Part shown: piece after piece, positions 42,530 to 52,145 of the stretch
Layout of the letters: every line of letters begins with the position of its first letter
Position numbering within the stretch: position 1 is the stretch's first letter
DNA from: Pseudoips prasinana
Taxonomy: Eukaryota; Arthropoda; Insecta; Lepidoptera; Nolidae
Assembly (NCBI GenBank): GCA_951640165.1
Contig: OX621257.1
Location: forward strand, 12,597,201-12,661,200
DNA length: 64,000 bases
Reading direction: 5' to 3'
Position numbers and translations under genes: made by a program
Notes under the pieces: model-generated
Told to the model about the DNA's origin: nothing
Database searches by the model: none
The model's input: only the letters and a program-made list of their open reading frames with translations

Positions 42530-42977
42530 ATACAAAATCAATATTTAGTGTTAATTCCGCTAATTGTCAGTTTAATCATGCTGGGATGCAATTTGCACCG
42601 CCCTCCCGCCCGCAAAAATGTGCACATGCAAGAAGGACAATATAAAAAGCAAATTACATGCGCCAGTACGATACCCAACACGTGTTTCGGTCCTCCACGG
42701 ACCATTCTCAAGGGCTGCTAACTCGTCGAGTGCTCGAAGGAGACTAAAAGCCAACGAGGCGAGCGCTCTTTTATATACTACCAACCGCATGGACAATTAT
42801 TTCTAACTACCCCCAAATATTCGTAGTAAAGGAGATGAAACTAAATTTGTTTGGTCATTCAACAATGCAAAACTATTACTGCTATGTTTTAATATTTCTA
42901 ATTGTTCCAACACACATAACCGGAAACTTTTATCACAACTATGTAAAATATTATACGTATTATTGTCGCCCAAGGAC
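42530..42977 (-). mobile_element. 5'-truncated PLE copy at the head of the array
   Basis: It contains only the last ~60 codons of the ORF (stop at about 42803) and the 3' region, then joins unit 1. Homology stops abruptly after CAAGGA at 42976, followed by the target duplication. It has private differences (e.g. ATTACTGCTATG versus ATTAATGCTATG in the full units). Confidence 0.85.
42670..42717 (-). ncRNA. Hammerhead-ribozyme-like motif, truncated leading copy
   Basis: Third identical copy, retained in the 5'-truncated unit, so each full unit is bracketed by two motifs. Confidence 0.5.
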
Positions 42978-42989
42978 TACTTTTTATTT
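42978..42989. repeat. PLE target-site duplication, right
   Basis: TACTTTTTATTT, separated by a single C from the end of PLE homology. Confidence 0.8.
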
Positions 42990-43170
42990 ATTTTAGGATT
43001 TAAGAAAATATATCTGATAAAACAGACCGCACGGACGGACTAATTAATTTTTGTAATTTTTATACTGTATTCGACTATGTTTATGTACTGCATTGTGAAC
43101 TTGACAAGTACAAGTTTATGTTAATACCCAAGTGCTGAATAAATTTCATTATTTCATCATTATTTCATTT
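42990..43170 (+). other. Unassigned insert, right part (retroelement-like 3' end)
   Basis: On the plus strand it ends GCTGAATAAATTTCATTATTTC followed by more TTTCATT repeats, like an AATAAA-bearing retroelement tail, directly before Helitron coding sequence. Likely the 3' end of the insertion whose left part is 36801-37087. Confidence 0.45.
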
Positions 43171-43172
43171 CA

Positions 43173-43586
43173 TTATTCCACCCTTACGCGACAGAACATG
43201 AGCGGATATTGAAGAGAATCGTACGCGCGGTGAGTCTCGCTGATCCTTTGAAGCCGGCCATCATGCGTGCGAAAAACGATGTCTCTTTTATCATACTCCT
43301 GATCGACCAAGAGAACGGCTACTTCATTCGTCGTTGGCGCATTATACTGCCCCGGATGGGCTGCGATCGGCCTTCTATCTGCGCTGATGACAAACTTAAA
43401 GCAGTTGCGCTCGTTCTCAGGCACCGACGCCAGGGCGGCTTTGAAGTTGCTAATGTGCGGATCAACGTTATACAACATACTTTGCAATCTTCTGACCAGA
43501 CCAGAGTCCAAATTGGGGATGTGTCTACTTCGCTTGTCGCTTCGGTTTGCTTGTTCTTCAAAATTCGTTACAAAATAAATTTGCAA
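43173..43586 (-). pseudogene. Helitron N-domain, part 2
   Basis: 137 open codons. NLDSGLVRRLQSMLYNVDPH, then FKFVISADRRP and NEVAVLLVD, to AYDSLQYPLMF, the classic Helitron N-terminal ('helitron helicase-like') sequence. It is cut off right after QYPLMF where the insert begins. A frameshift near 43575 separates it from the preceding segment. Confidence 0.85.
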
Positions 43587-44152
43587 AATTTTGGAATGTC
43601 TGTAGGTAGAAGCGTACCGATTTGATGGTAAACTTGCCCCTGGACCTTGAATGTCGGCATGAACCCTGCCTCAACGATTTGATTTGCACCAAAGGAAGTC
43701 ATCTGGAAGGCGCGGTTATAAGCTCGGATGCTTTTCAAAAAATGGCTGGACTTCGGATGCTCGCCATTTAGTAAGACTCTTAACAGATCTGGCGGGTCGG
43801 GCATAGACTCCAAGCTTACTTTACCAGATGCACAACACGTCCCTTTGGGCTCCCCGTTCCATTTCCGGGCTTGGCAGTGGGCACACACTTCTTCAAAGGC
43901 ACCAATATCTCCGTGGTCGGCGTAGTTAGTCGCGACATTGTAGATAAACCCACTTCCTTCTTTATTTAGCCACGGTTGCTTTTCAATATTGTAAACCGTG
44001 GATTCATCATCAGATGTCGAAAGGTGATTTATTACACGACGCAGGCGATCTTGTTCTACTTGTGACGCACGCTGTACGCCCGACCAAGTTCCCCGAATCT
44101 CTTGGATTCTGTCACGTTCTTGTGATAAATGACCTTCAATGTCACTACGCAT
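43568..44152 (-). pseudogene. Helitron N-domain, part 1
   Basis: 194 open codons. A zinc-binding-like stretch CAHCQARKWNGEPKGTCC, then GKVSLE, FLKSIRAYNRAFQMTSFGA and FKVQGQVYHQIGTLLP, all conserved in Helitron Rep-helicase proteins. Separated from the upstream Arg-rich region by one in-frame TGA (near 44157). Confidence 0.85.
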
Positions 44153-44158
44153 TTCATG

Positions 44159-44766
44159 TCACCGCTGCCGAGCAGCTGCTCGACGTTCTTCACGCTGCTC
44201 GTCTGTCTCCAACAAAAGTGACAGAGCATGCTGAGAGCGATCTGCCCTCAAGCGAGTCTCGTGGTCTTCTTGATCTTCGAGTGACCGAGCAAGAGAAGTA
44301 TGACTCTGCTGCGAACATAACCTCGCCTCTCGCTGTGTGTAAGTCTCAGACGCACGAGACTCAGCATGGCGCTGCCGATCGCTTTCAAGTCGAGCTTCTC
44401 GCGCTTCAGCACTCTCGCACGATCGAGCGGCATCAGTGCGGCTCCGCTGCGTACTCAGTCTTGTCTCTCGTTGCGTGTACGTCTCTGATGTGCGAGACTC
44501 AGCATGGCGCTCCCGGTCATTTAATAGCCGCATCTCGTATGCTACTACACTTTCATGCGACCGCGAAAATGCATTTTGAGTGCGCATAGTATCTAATCGA
44601 CTGGCGCGACGTACTACTTTCTCCACGTCGAGTTTGCGCATTGTGATCTTGCAGAACAGCCAGCCAACCTTGCCTCACGCTCAACGGTGGTTTCAAGAGA
44701 TCGAGCTAACCTTTTCCTTCGGGAATCATTTGAGGATTGAGATAGGTTAGACCGTTCTCTAAGCAT
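44159..44766 (-). pseudogene. Helitron N-terminal Arg/Glu-rich repeat region with probable start
   Basis: The likely original ATG is at 44766 (MLRERSNLSQSS), followed by REARL-containing repeats. A frameshift near 44640 leads into 160 codons with repeated RHAESR.SET..QRE.RL units (twice nearly identical). Such Arg/Glu heptad-like repeats are common at Helitron N-termini and may bind nucleic acid (inference). Confidence 0.7.
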
Positions 44767-45573
44767 TTTGATTCTTTTTAATTTGGAAGACTAAACAACC
44801 AAGGATAACATAAAAATAAATTGCACACCCAGAATGATGCAAAGTATACCTAAATACAAATAATTTAATGAGATGATTATAATTAATCAGTAGTTCGATT
44901 GAATAGCGACGTAAGTAATAATTATTTATTGAATAAAGTTTATATATCCACGTAACCACGTTAAATTCGACCAAGCACACAACAACTAACAGACAACGCA
45001 GGTAATCCCAATTTCCACAAGTGGAGCCGGCGCGACATCAGTACCCATAACATTACATTTTGTGAACGTAACCATAGCGCGATCCGATTCGACCCCAACA
45101 CCATCTAGTTAGGAAAAAGGAATCATTATTATACGGTGAAAAAAAATATTGTGTCTTTACACTATTTTAACTTAAAATAAATGGCTGTGAGTGAGTAAAA
45201 ATTGATCCAGCTACTTTTACAACATATTTAAGTTTATAATTAGGTATACGACATGAAAATATATTATTACCAAGCAATGATCACACAGATAAATACCGAA
45301 CAAAAGTATTAACACTCAATGGTTATTTTGTACTAACAACATGAAATTGATTAAGAAATGATCATCATCAATGAACATTACTTTTTTGTAATACTTAACA
45401 CCGCAATTTTTTTTAATTGTCTTCCTCAACTCTGCTTAGGATTTTGAGGGTTTTGTTGGAACTTGAATTTGTCAAAACGAACTATACGATACAACTTTTA
45501 TGAAGAAAATGCACATTACCATCATCATTAATTTTTAGAATAAGTAACGACTAACCTCGTCAACATGATCAAA
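44767..45573. other. Non-coding stretch, probably including the Helitron 5' end
   Basis: No ORF of note. The Helitron TC terminus should lie here but cannot be placed without an empty-site comparison. Confidence 0.35.
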
Positions 45574-45675
45574 TTTAATTTATTAATTTCCAAAAAGTGT
45601 TAACATACATGCTAACACTTTTTGGAAATTAATAAATTAAAAATCAACTCGGGTTACAACCGGAGTTGACTTTTA
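45574..45675. repeat. Two adjacent hairpins
   Basis: 45574-45641: arms TTAATTTATTAATTTCCAAA / TTTGGAAATTAATAAATTAA around AAGTGTTAACATACATGCTAACACTT, near perfect. 45641-45675: TCAACTC..GTT..AAC..GAGTTGA. Likely a foldback or MITE remnant. Confidence 0.65.
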
Positions 45676-45857
45676 TGAAATCTCATAGATGGCGCTGTTT
45701 CAAAATTGTCTTTATACTACTAACATTCATTAAACTATGTTACTTAAATGGCGTAGTTTTTATAGTGTTAAGCTAGATAATAGAATGGCTTAATCAAATT
45801 TAAATATGCATCGTTAGATTACACGCTGTCACAGAATGCGTAAGAAAAATAAAGATT

Positions 45858-46100
45858 CACAGCTCCTCCTGTAGTATGCATGTTGACCCGATCACTTAGC
45901 AAATATGCATACAAAATTTGAAGTAAATCCATGCAGTACTTTTTGAGTTTAGCCCGGACATACATACAGACAAACAAACAAAAATTCTAAAAACTATATT
46001 TTTAGCTTCGATATCTATTCTAAATCACGCCCCAAGTATCCTTTTTAAAAATATTCAATGTACAGTTTTGACTTTCCTACGATTTTATTATATTTATAGA
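45858..46100 (-). mobile_element. Helitron-like family A copy 6 (3' end lost)
   Basis: From CACAGCTCCTCC to TTATATTTATAGA. The hairpin/CTAG part is missing. Lies head-to-tail with copy 7. Confidence 0.6.
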
Positions 46101-46107
46101 TATAGAT

Positions 46108-46359
46108 TCACAGCTCCTCCCCCGTAGGTGATAGCGTGATAATATGTAGCCTATATGTTGACCCGACCTCTTAGTAATATGCATGCAAAATTTGAAGTAA
46201 ATCCATGCAGTACTTTTTGAGTTTAGCCCGGACATACAAAAATTCTAAAATCTTTATTTTAGGCTTCGATATCGATTGTAAATCACGACCTAAGTATCCT
46301 TTTTTAAAAATATTCAAAGTACAGTTTTGACTTTCCTACGATTTTATTATATGTATAGA
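46108..46359 (-). mobile_element. Helitron-like family A copy 7 (3' end lost)
   Basis: Same truncation point as copy 6, which suggests a tandem duplication or a rolling-circle dimer rather than independent insertions. Confidence 0.6.
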
Positions 46360-46835
46360 TTTTATTGTATTCCGTTTCTTTATTTTTTGTTTCTTAGTTT
46401 TTCAGTGTGTGAATGCTGCATGCTTTAGATTAATATTTAGGTTATTTTTTGTATTCATTTAATTTAATTACCTTTATTTATTGCGTTTTACAAATGTATT
46501 TTACATTACTTAAATTATATCTGTTCAAAATAATGTTTATGCTGTGATCTCCTATAATTAAAGATGCATAGGAACTGAGTACCTATAGTTATAAGCTAAT
46601 TTAAGCCTTTTGTAATCTTTGTTGGTTGATCCTAATAAATAAATAAAATAATCAAGAGTCGGTGCAGAATAGATTGTAAGTAAGTATAGGTAGAAAAGTA
46701 GTGAGCTCAGCAAATTTTTAGTTATCTACGAGTATAATCATAAACTTTTATTATTACCATTATTCGGATATTGTTTTCAATTTATATTGCTACTCTAGGC
46801 ATTCTAAGCATTGTCCAAAATGAACAATACCTAGA
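46360..46835. other. AT-rich spacer
   Basis: Nothing recognised. Confidence 0.35.
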
Positions 46836-46837
46836 AT

Positions 46838-47062
46838 TATCATCATGTCAGCCAAATTACATCCACTGCTGGTCAAAAGCCTCACCAAATTATGGGGCAC
46901 ATGCCATGCACATACATGACGGTCGTGGTTCACGGAAAAAAGTTCCGTTGCCGTTGCCGTTCCGTGCCCGTTCTCTGGTACGTTTTCCCTCGGGACGATT
47001 TCTATGGTCCCACGGGATGAGATGGGGTGATGAAAATCTGCGCCGTCATCACACAGCGTATG
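46838..47062 (-). repeat. RTE-tailed repeat, inverted copy
   Basis: Starts with ATCATCATGTCAGCCAAATT (RTE-like tail) and ends with CCCACGGGATGAGATGGGGT, the inverse of the 3140 family. A (GTTGCC)n-like short repeat sits at about 46949. Confidence 0.55.
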
Positions 47063-47251
47063 CCCAGAATACCTTTCTCTAATTATAATAATTGTACACG
47101 TAAAGTTAGAAAAAAAATACCTTTAAAATAGGACATAGTACATTTTATAATCAATCTGTGAACAATATCCTCATTATATATTTTTGCATAATATGTCTAT
47201 CTTTATTTTTATTTTTCTTCAATAAAATATTTTATTTGGAAATATTTTATA

Positions 47252-47412
47252 CTAGCTGTGTCCCGCGGTTTCACCCCCGTTAAAGTTTATAAATTAAAGA
47301 ATATGTATTAATCAAGGGTGTCAGCTAACTCCATACCAAATTTTATTAAAATCGCTTCAGCCGTTTAGGCGTGAAGAAGTAACAAACTTTCAGCTTTATA
47401 ATATTAGTGTGA
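47252..47412 (-). mobile_element. Helitron-like family B copy 4
   Basis: CTAGCTGTGTCCCGCGGTTT at the left, CTTTATAATATTAGTGTGA at the right; ~160 bp. Confidence 0.6.
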
Positions 47413-48318
47413 TGTGATTTTTGTTACATCAACAATATTTTTTTATTATTTCTAGACACTAAATTTTCACAGAGCTACGAGCCACTTCGCAGAAGCGTAG
47501 AATCGTAGTACAAAAGCGCTATGCAATACTTCCGCTTTAGTGCTACGTGCGTCTACGTTGCACCGTAGTACTACACCAGTGCTACCGTAAGAATTCACTA
47601 ATTTATAACTACGTAGAATATGAATTGAATGTACTTTACTCGTGGAAAAGTTATGTTTTAGATGCGATATTGATATAGAGCATAAAATAGATTCATACAT
47701 TATATTTTTCCCCTTTTTCACACATTGTTTGCTTTACGATAGATACATACGAGAACAATGCATGGAAACCGTTTTATTTTATTTTAATATAAAGTACCCT
47801 TTAAGTAAGGGTACTTTTTATCAGTCGTAAATCACATGGATTGAGTACTTTAGAAGATACAAGTACACCAATGAATTCAAACATTGTATACAACGCTTGT
47901 TAACGTGTAATAATTTTTATGGGTGCCTTTTTTAAAGTACCCTTTAAGTTAACTCTTTGCAGTTGTAAGTATCGTTTAGCGAGCTCATCATGTTAACACC
48001 TTTTTTGATTCACACAAACTGGCCATACTATAATCGACTCAAAGTAGGTGTAGGTGATAAAAATTCGCACTATTAGCCGTTGAGTGAAGCAAACTTTCAA
48101 GGTTTTTTTAGGGTCCGATTTGCATCATTAGCGTAATGCTTAATATATATTTACATTGCTTTCAAAATTATGGACTTAATGTTTTAATACATTATTCATT
48201 AATCGTTAAAACTTTGGTGTATACTATATCTTTATTTTCCCATTTTTATTATTATGATAATGTAAACGTCATTCAGGTTTGTATACACTCATAAATGTAA
48301 GTTGCTCCTAGAAACTAT
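47413..48318. other. Non-coding stretch
   Basis: Includes a small palindrome AAAGTACCC-TTTAAGTAA-GGGTACTTT (about 47791-47818), half of which recurs at about 47936. No gene seen. Confidence 0.4.
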
Positions 48319-48350
48319 ATGCAATCGCCAAAAAAATTTGGCGATTGCAT
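48319..48350. repeat. Perfect short hairpin
   Basis: ATGCAATCGCCAAA-AAAA-TTTGGCGATTGCAT, 14-bp stem. Unknown function. Confidence 0.6.
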
Positions 48351-48477
48351 GTATTGGCTTGGATCAGCACACAATGGGGTTCATTAAAAAATATCAACTT
48401 TGAAAAAAAAATCAGGCACTTAATTTCTTAGCGAGCGATTTTTGCAATTTTCATCTGCTATGGACAACTCTAATGTA

Positions 48478-48611
48478 CAGACGCCAGTACATCAAGCTAC
48501 CTCAATCTGTCAAATTTATTTTATAGATTTTCAACTTTATCACAAAAGCATAAGGTTCACTTTCATTGGGGAAATTTGTCAGATTGGGTTAGCTTGATGT
48601 GGCGGCGTCTG
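48478..48611. mobile_element. Palindromic TA-flanked MITE (family M) copy 1
   Basis: CAGACGCCAGTACATCAAGC ... GCTTGATGTGGCGGCGTCTG, long inverted arms around a core with TTCAACTTTATCACAAAAGC. Flanked by TA on both sides, as for Tc1/mariner-type MITEs. Non-coding. Confidence 0.75.
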
Positions 48612-48837
48612 TACATTGAAATTGAAGGCACATAGCATTTTAAATAGCAAATAGAGTGAGCGATAAAAAGTTTCTTGCGAAACGCACGGTAGACGGCCAT
48701 TCATCAAGGTGATATGGATGAAATTTCCACTACTCACTACTAGCGAGAGGATCTATGGTGGAACGAGGCGGCTGGTATAAATTTGAACAATTACTGAGAA
48801 CACTTTAAGTGATACATGCGGTAAATGACACATACCT

Positions 48838-48938
48838 TTGCAGGACAAGACGATTAGCAGAAAAGAATCGAACCCACGACCTGCGGCTTGATAGGCAAGT
48901 AGCAATCACGCCAACGTTACGGCACGCCAACGCCAAAT
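48838..48938 (-). repeat. SINE head fragment (S1-like)
   Basis: AAAGAATCGAACCCACGACC and TGCGGCTTGATAGGCAAGTA match the B-box half of S1. Confidence 0.5.
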
Positions 48939-48974
48939 TATATTGAAAACGGGCGTCTTCAATATACTAAAAAT

Positions 48975-49253
48975 AATAATATCCTGGGGCATTAGTTACA
49001 CACGGCCATCTGATCCCAAACTAAGCATAGCTTGTAATATGGAAACCAGATAACTGATATACTACATATACTATGGACATGGACACTATTTTTTTGTAAT
49101 TACACCCATTTTCATGCTTATATAGATAATTACACCCAGACTCGGGACAAACAGACATGTTCATGCACACAAATATCTGTCCTGGGTGGGAATCGAACCC
49201 ACGACCTGCGGCGTGAAAGGCAAGTGTCTACCAATCACGCTAACCTGCCCGTC
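48975..49253 (-). repeat. SINE S1, complete copy
   Basis: Tail (CCTGGGGCATTAGTTACACA; CATCTGATCCCAAACTAAGC), body, and tRNA-like head with GGGAATCGAACCCACGACCT (B box complement), ending ACGCTAACCTGCCCGTC. Useful as the family reference in this window. Confidence 0.75.
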
Positions 49254-49298
49254 AGTATTCCAATTCAATGAAAATATTTCAATTTATAATAACAGTAA

Positions 49299-50001
49299 GA
49301 GAAAGGAGAAGGAAATGACTCCATACATTCCTGGGCCCAGGTGTTAACTGAATCAAACTAGCCTTATTCGTGAGAGGACATAATAACAAGACCTCACTGA
49401 AATTTTCGTGAAAGTTGGCTATCCAGGAATCAAGTTATATGAACTATTAGTAAAAGTGAGGTTATATTATAACATTGTAGTTTTTACAAAATATTTTTGA
49501 ATGGCTTCGGTTGTGTTATGGTTTTATGCATGGAGAGTGTGACATGTCGAAGATCTGGCACGTTTGGATCCCCCACGCCCCGGGCAGTCACTACAGTCGA
49601 ATAAAACCGCAAATAAAACATGGAAAATACGTGCGCAATTAAAATGAAAGACAACGAACGAGTGACAGTCAAAGAGCATGTAAAGGTTGTCAGCCAGAGA
49701 AGTGCTGCCCGAAGAAAAATAAAAGGAATACGATTCGCTATGAATCGATTCCACGAAAAAACACTTGTCACTCGATTTTCAAACATATTATGAGATTTTA
49801 CCGATTTTTTCTTAATCGATTGCTAGCAATTCATCATTATTTTATCGATTATTTCGTTTCATAACTTAATTTAAGTTTTCTCGCTTACTAGATAGAAACA
49901 TGATACCATATTTTGTGATTTCCTTTCGAAAAATATAACGGTTTTTTTAATCCACATCTCAAGTAGTTAACTGCTGGGCCCAGAAGTTTCCTTCTCCTTT
50001 T
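49299..50001. mobile_element. ~700-bp element with imperfect terminal inverted repeats
   Basis: Left GAGAAAGGAGAAGGAAATGA ... CCTGGGCCCAGGTGTTAACT; right AGTTAACTGCTGGGCCCAGA ... TTCCTTCTCCTTTTC, in inverted relation. The interior holds a 100-codon minus-strand ORF (49484-49786) without recognisable domain. Class unknown. Confidence 0.5.
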
Positions 50002-50329
50002 CAAACATGTAAGATATCACTCATAAATAAAACGTCAAATTTTTCAATATAATTTATTTCCTGACTAGGAATCCTTAATAATATCAAATACCGTCTTTGG
50101 CTAGAATCCCTTTAAGGAAATACCTAAACAAGCCGCCAGAACACTGAGATCATAGAAAATATTATTTACAATATTGGATGAAAACTAACATTGCTTTCCT
50201 AGATTACTTATTAACTAATTGATTATAGTAATAAAAGAAATTTTATTTACATAGTTACTTTGATAAGCTCTTAATATGTATACTAGGTTAAATTAAATAT
50301 ATGAGTGGAATAATATTATAAAATTAGAA
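50002..50329. other. AT-rich spacer
   Basis: Nothing recognised. Confidence 0.35.
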
Positions 50330-50600
50330 AAAGGTATGCTGAGATGGTTTTGGCATTAAGAAAGGATGAATGAAAGAAGATTGTGTGAATGGGACAACCG
50401 GAAGGGAAAGACATCGTAGAACGTTCTCTGACCAAATCGGAGACGTTCTCAAGAAAGGCCAGGTTAGAAGTAACCGGCGAGCATTATGAAGCATATAATG
50501 ACAGTGAACGAATCAAAACAGGTGTGCAAAGATCGTGACAAACGAAAATCCGTTGTCTCTGTCTACCCCGTTGGGAAACAGGTGTGAGCCTATCTATGTA
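50330..50600 (+). pseudogene. Terminal fragment of a LINE-type protein
   Basis: Pieces in shifting frames: [17 protein letters not shown], then NRRA, then NESKQVCKDRDKRKSVVSVYP...GKQV-stop. The same C-terminus is at 62286-62520 and, inverted, at 26205-26325. Probably the end of a retroelement protein; class not fixed. Confidence 0.5.
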
Positions 50601-50624
50601 ATATTATAATATTTTTTACTGTCA

Positions 50625-50800
50625 TAGATGTCCACGAAAGTTGCCTTCAGAGACTTTCAGACTGAATATGTCTCATCTGTATGCAGTTCTGACGTGCCAA
50701 ATATGCTGGCAGACTGCACGCAGGCGTGATGAGTATTTAGTGATTTACGACTGCATACAGTTGAGACACGGCTCGTCTGATGGCAACTTTAGAGTGACAA
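50625..50800. repeat. Imperfect foldback element
   Basis: AAGTTGCCTTCAGA...TGTCTCATCTGTATGCAGT and, inverted, ACTGCATACAGTTGAGACA...TCTGATGGCAACTT, about 170 bp overall. Explains the 62-codon ORF here as incidental. Confidence 0.55.
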
Positions 50801-51912
50801 AATTATTTTGGTTTAAAAAAAGCACTTGATTTTATCCGAGAAAGAATAATTTGAGATGAACAATTACTCCCATACATTGTTTTAAAGAAATCGATACACA
50901 TTGTTTTTGGGACATCTTCCTGTGGATTTTGATGGGTTCACATACAGGAGGTGATAGCGATCTTGAAACTAGGTGGTCATAATAACTCACTTCTTAACAT
51001 CATTTCATCAGTTCTTATCATAACAACTTCATGGAGAGTGAACAAAACGCAGCTTACAAACTAAAGTAAAGTCAGTCATAAGACTGATTTTACTGACGTC
51101 ATTAAATATCATTTCAATTTATTTGTTATTGTGTTGTATACATATTATCGTTATCAGATATTTGGCTTACTTCACTCAAATTTAATTTAACCCAATATAT
51201 GAGTTATAAAGATAATTCTTTGAAAATACTGAAATGAAGCTACTATATTAAATAATTTTATAATTAGTCTTCTCTTTTTTGTTAAAATTATATAAAGTAA
51301 ACAATAAGCTATAATTATATAATTTATTTTTTTGATCACTACTGTTATTTTATTATTGCTATTTTTAAGAACAATTGGATCAAATATCTTAATTAATAAA
51401 ATACCTACGTAGAATAATTAGCAAGTGACTGTACTTTGCCGAAAGTCTTACAAATAGTTATTACAAATTATTTTACACGGTATATTTTTGTTATGTGATT
51501 ATTTTTATTCAAAGCAAATAAATTATATTCATCTTTTGATACATCTACAGGTTCATTAGAAACTTTAATTTGCACCACTACGTGATAAGAAATATTTGAT
51601 ATCAATCACATAGTATCTAAACTTATTATAATTTATATTTACATTCGCGTTTTTAATATTAAAAAGTGATATAATACATTTATAAATAGCATCTTAATAT
51701 AAATTCGTATGTTAAAAACACATTTTATTACTGTATACATACCATAATATTTACAAAAATAAAACAGACTTAATAATTAATTATTAAAGGACCACATTTT
51801 AGCGCGCAGTTTTATCGCTCAATAATAATTAAATGTATTTTCCTAAATAACGTTAAATAGTTAGGTTAATTTTGCAAAATATTTAAAACATGTTTTCATT
51901 ATGATATTCATT
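50801..51912. other. Very AT-rich non-coding stretch
   Basis: No gene, RNA or repeat identified. Confidence 0.4.
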
Positions 51913-51913
51913 A

Positions 51914-52066
51914 TCATCATATCTGCCGAAATTCACCCACTGTTGGACAAATGTTCCCCCAAAGATCTCCGCAATTGCCGGTCTTGCGCAACCCACATCA
52001 AGCGGCATTCAGCTACCCTCAAATGACCATCGATACATCTTTTAGGGGACCTGCCCACGCTGCATC
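51914..52066 (-). mobile_element. RTE LINE 3' end fragment
   Basis: ATCATCATATCTGCCGAAAT ... GGGGACCTGCCCACGCTGCA, diverged copy of the RTE C-terminus. At 52103-52145 an inverted RTE tail (CCTTTGTCCTGCAGTGGGCG) follows, making a head-to-head pair. Confidence 0.65.
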
Positions 52067-52145
52067 TTCATTTTTTTATATTACTTTTAATTTAATAATA
52101 AACCTTTGTCCTGCAGTGGGCGTCCTTTGGCCGATTTTTGGTGAA

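Larger units (their letters stand above)
37100..42977 (-). mobile_element. Tandem Penelope-like element array (partial + 2 full units)
   Basis: Minus-strand order: 5'-truncated copy (42977-42530, 3' ~450 bp only), full unit (~42529-39816), full unit (~39815-37100). The period is 2713 bp and the full units are nearly identical. Head-to-tail arrays with a truncated leading copy are characteristic of PLEs. The identical 12-bp flanks show insertion as one array. The target is an unidentified sequence lying inside the Helitron. Confidence 0.9.
33424..44766 (-). mobile_element. Decayed autonomous Helitron, interrupted by a PLE array and other DNA
   Basis: Minus-strand RepHel gene remnants span 44766 down to 33669. 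A candidate 3' terminus lies at 33424-33439: minus strand GCTGTAGAGCAGCTAG followed by T, i.e. a small hairpin overlapping CTAG. Coding order (N to C): Arg/Glu-rich repeats, helitron-like N-domain, HUH Rep, PIF1-type helicase. The gene is inactivated by many frameshifts, stops and the ~6.4-kb interruption between about 36800 and 43185. The 5' TC end was not located. Confidence 0.8.

Noticed and set aside
37100..42977. LTR retrotransposon interpretation (direct repeats of 2.7 kb)
   Set aside because: The repeats contain the whole RT/GIY-YIG gene; there is no gag, protease, integrase or LTR-type TG...CA ends. PLE tandem structure fits.
44014..44589. 191-codon plus-strand ORF
   Set aside because: Antisense shadow of the Helitron N-terminal repeat region.
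47467..47721. 84-codon minus ORF
   Set aside because: No recognisable domain; sits in non-coding sequence with local ACGTAGTA-type repetition.
49484..49786. 100-codon hydrophobic ORF as a possible membrane protein gene
   Set aside because: It lies inside an element with inverted ends, overlaps another frame of similar length, and shows no domain or start context.
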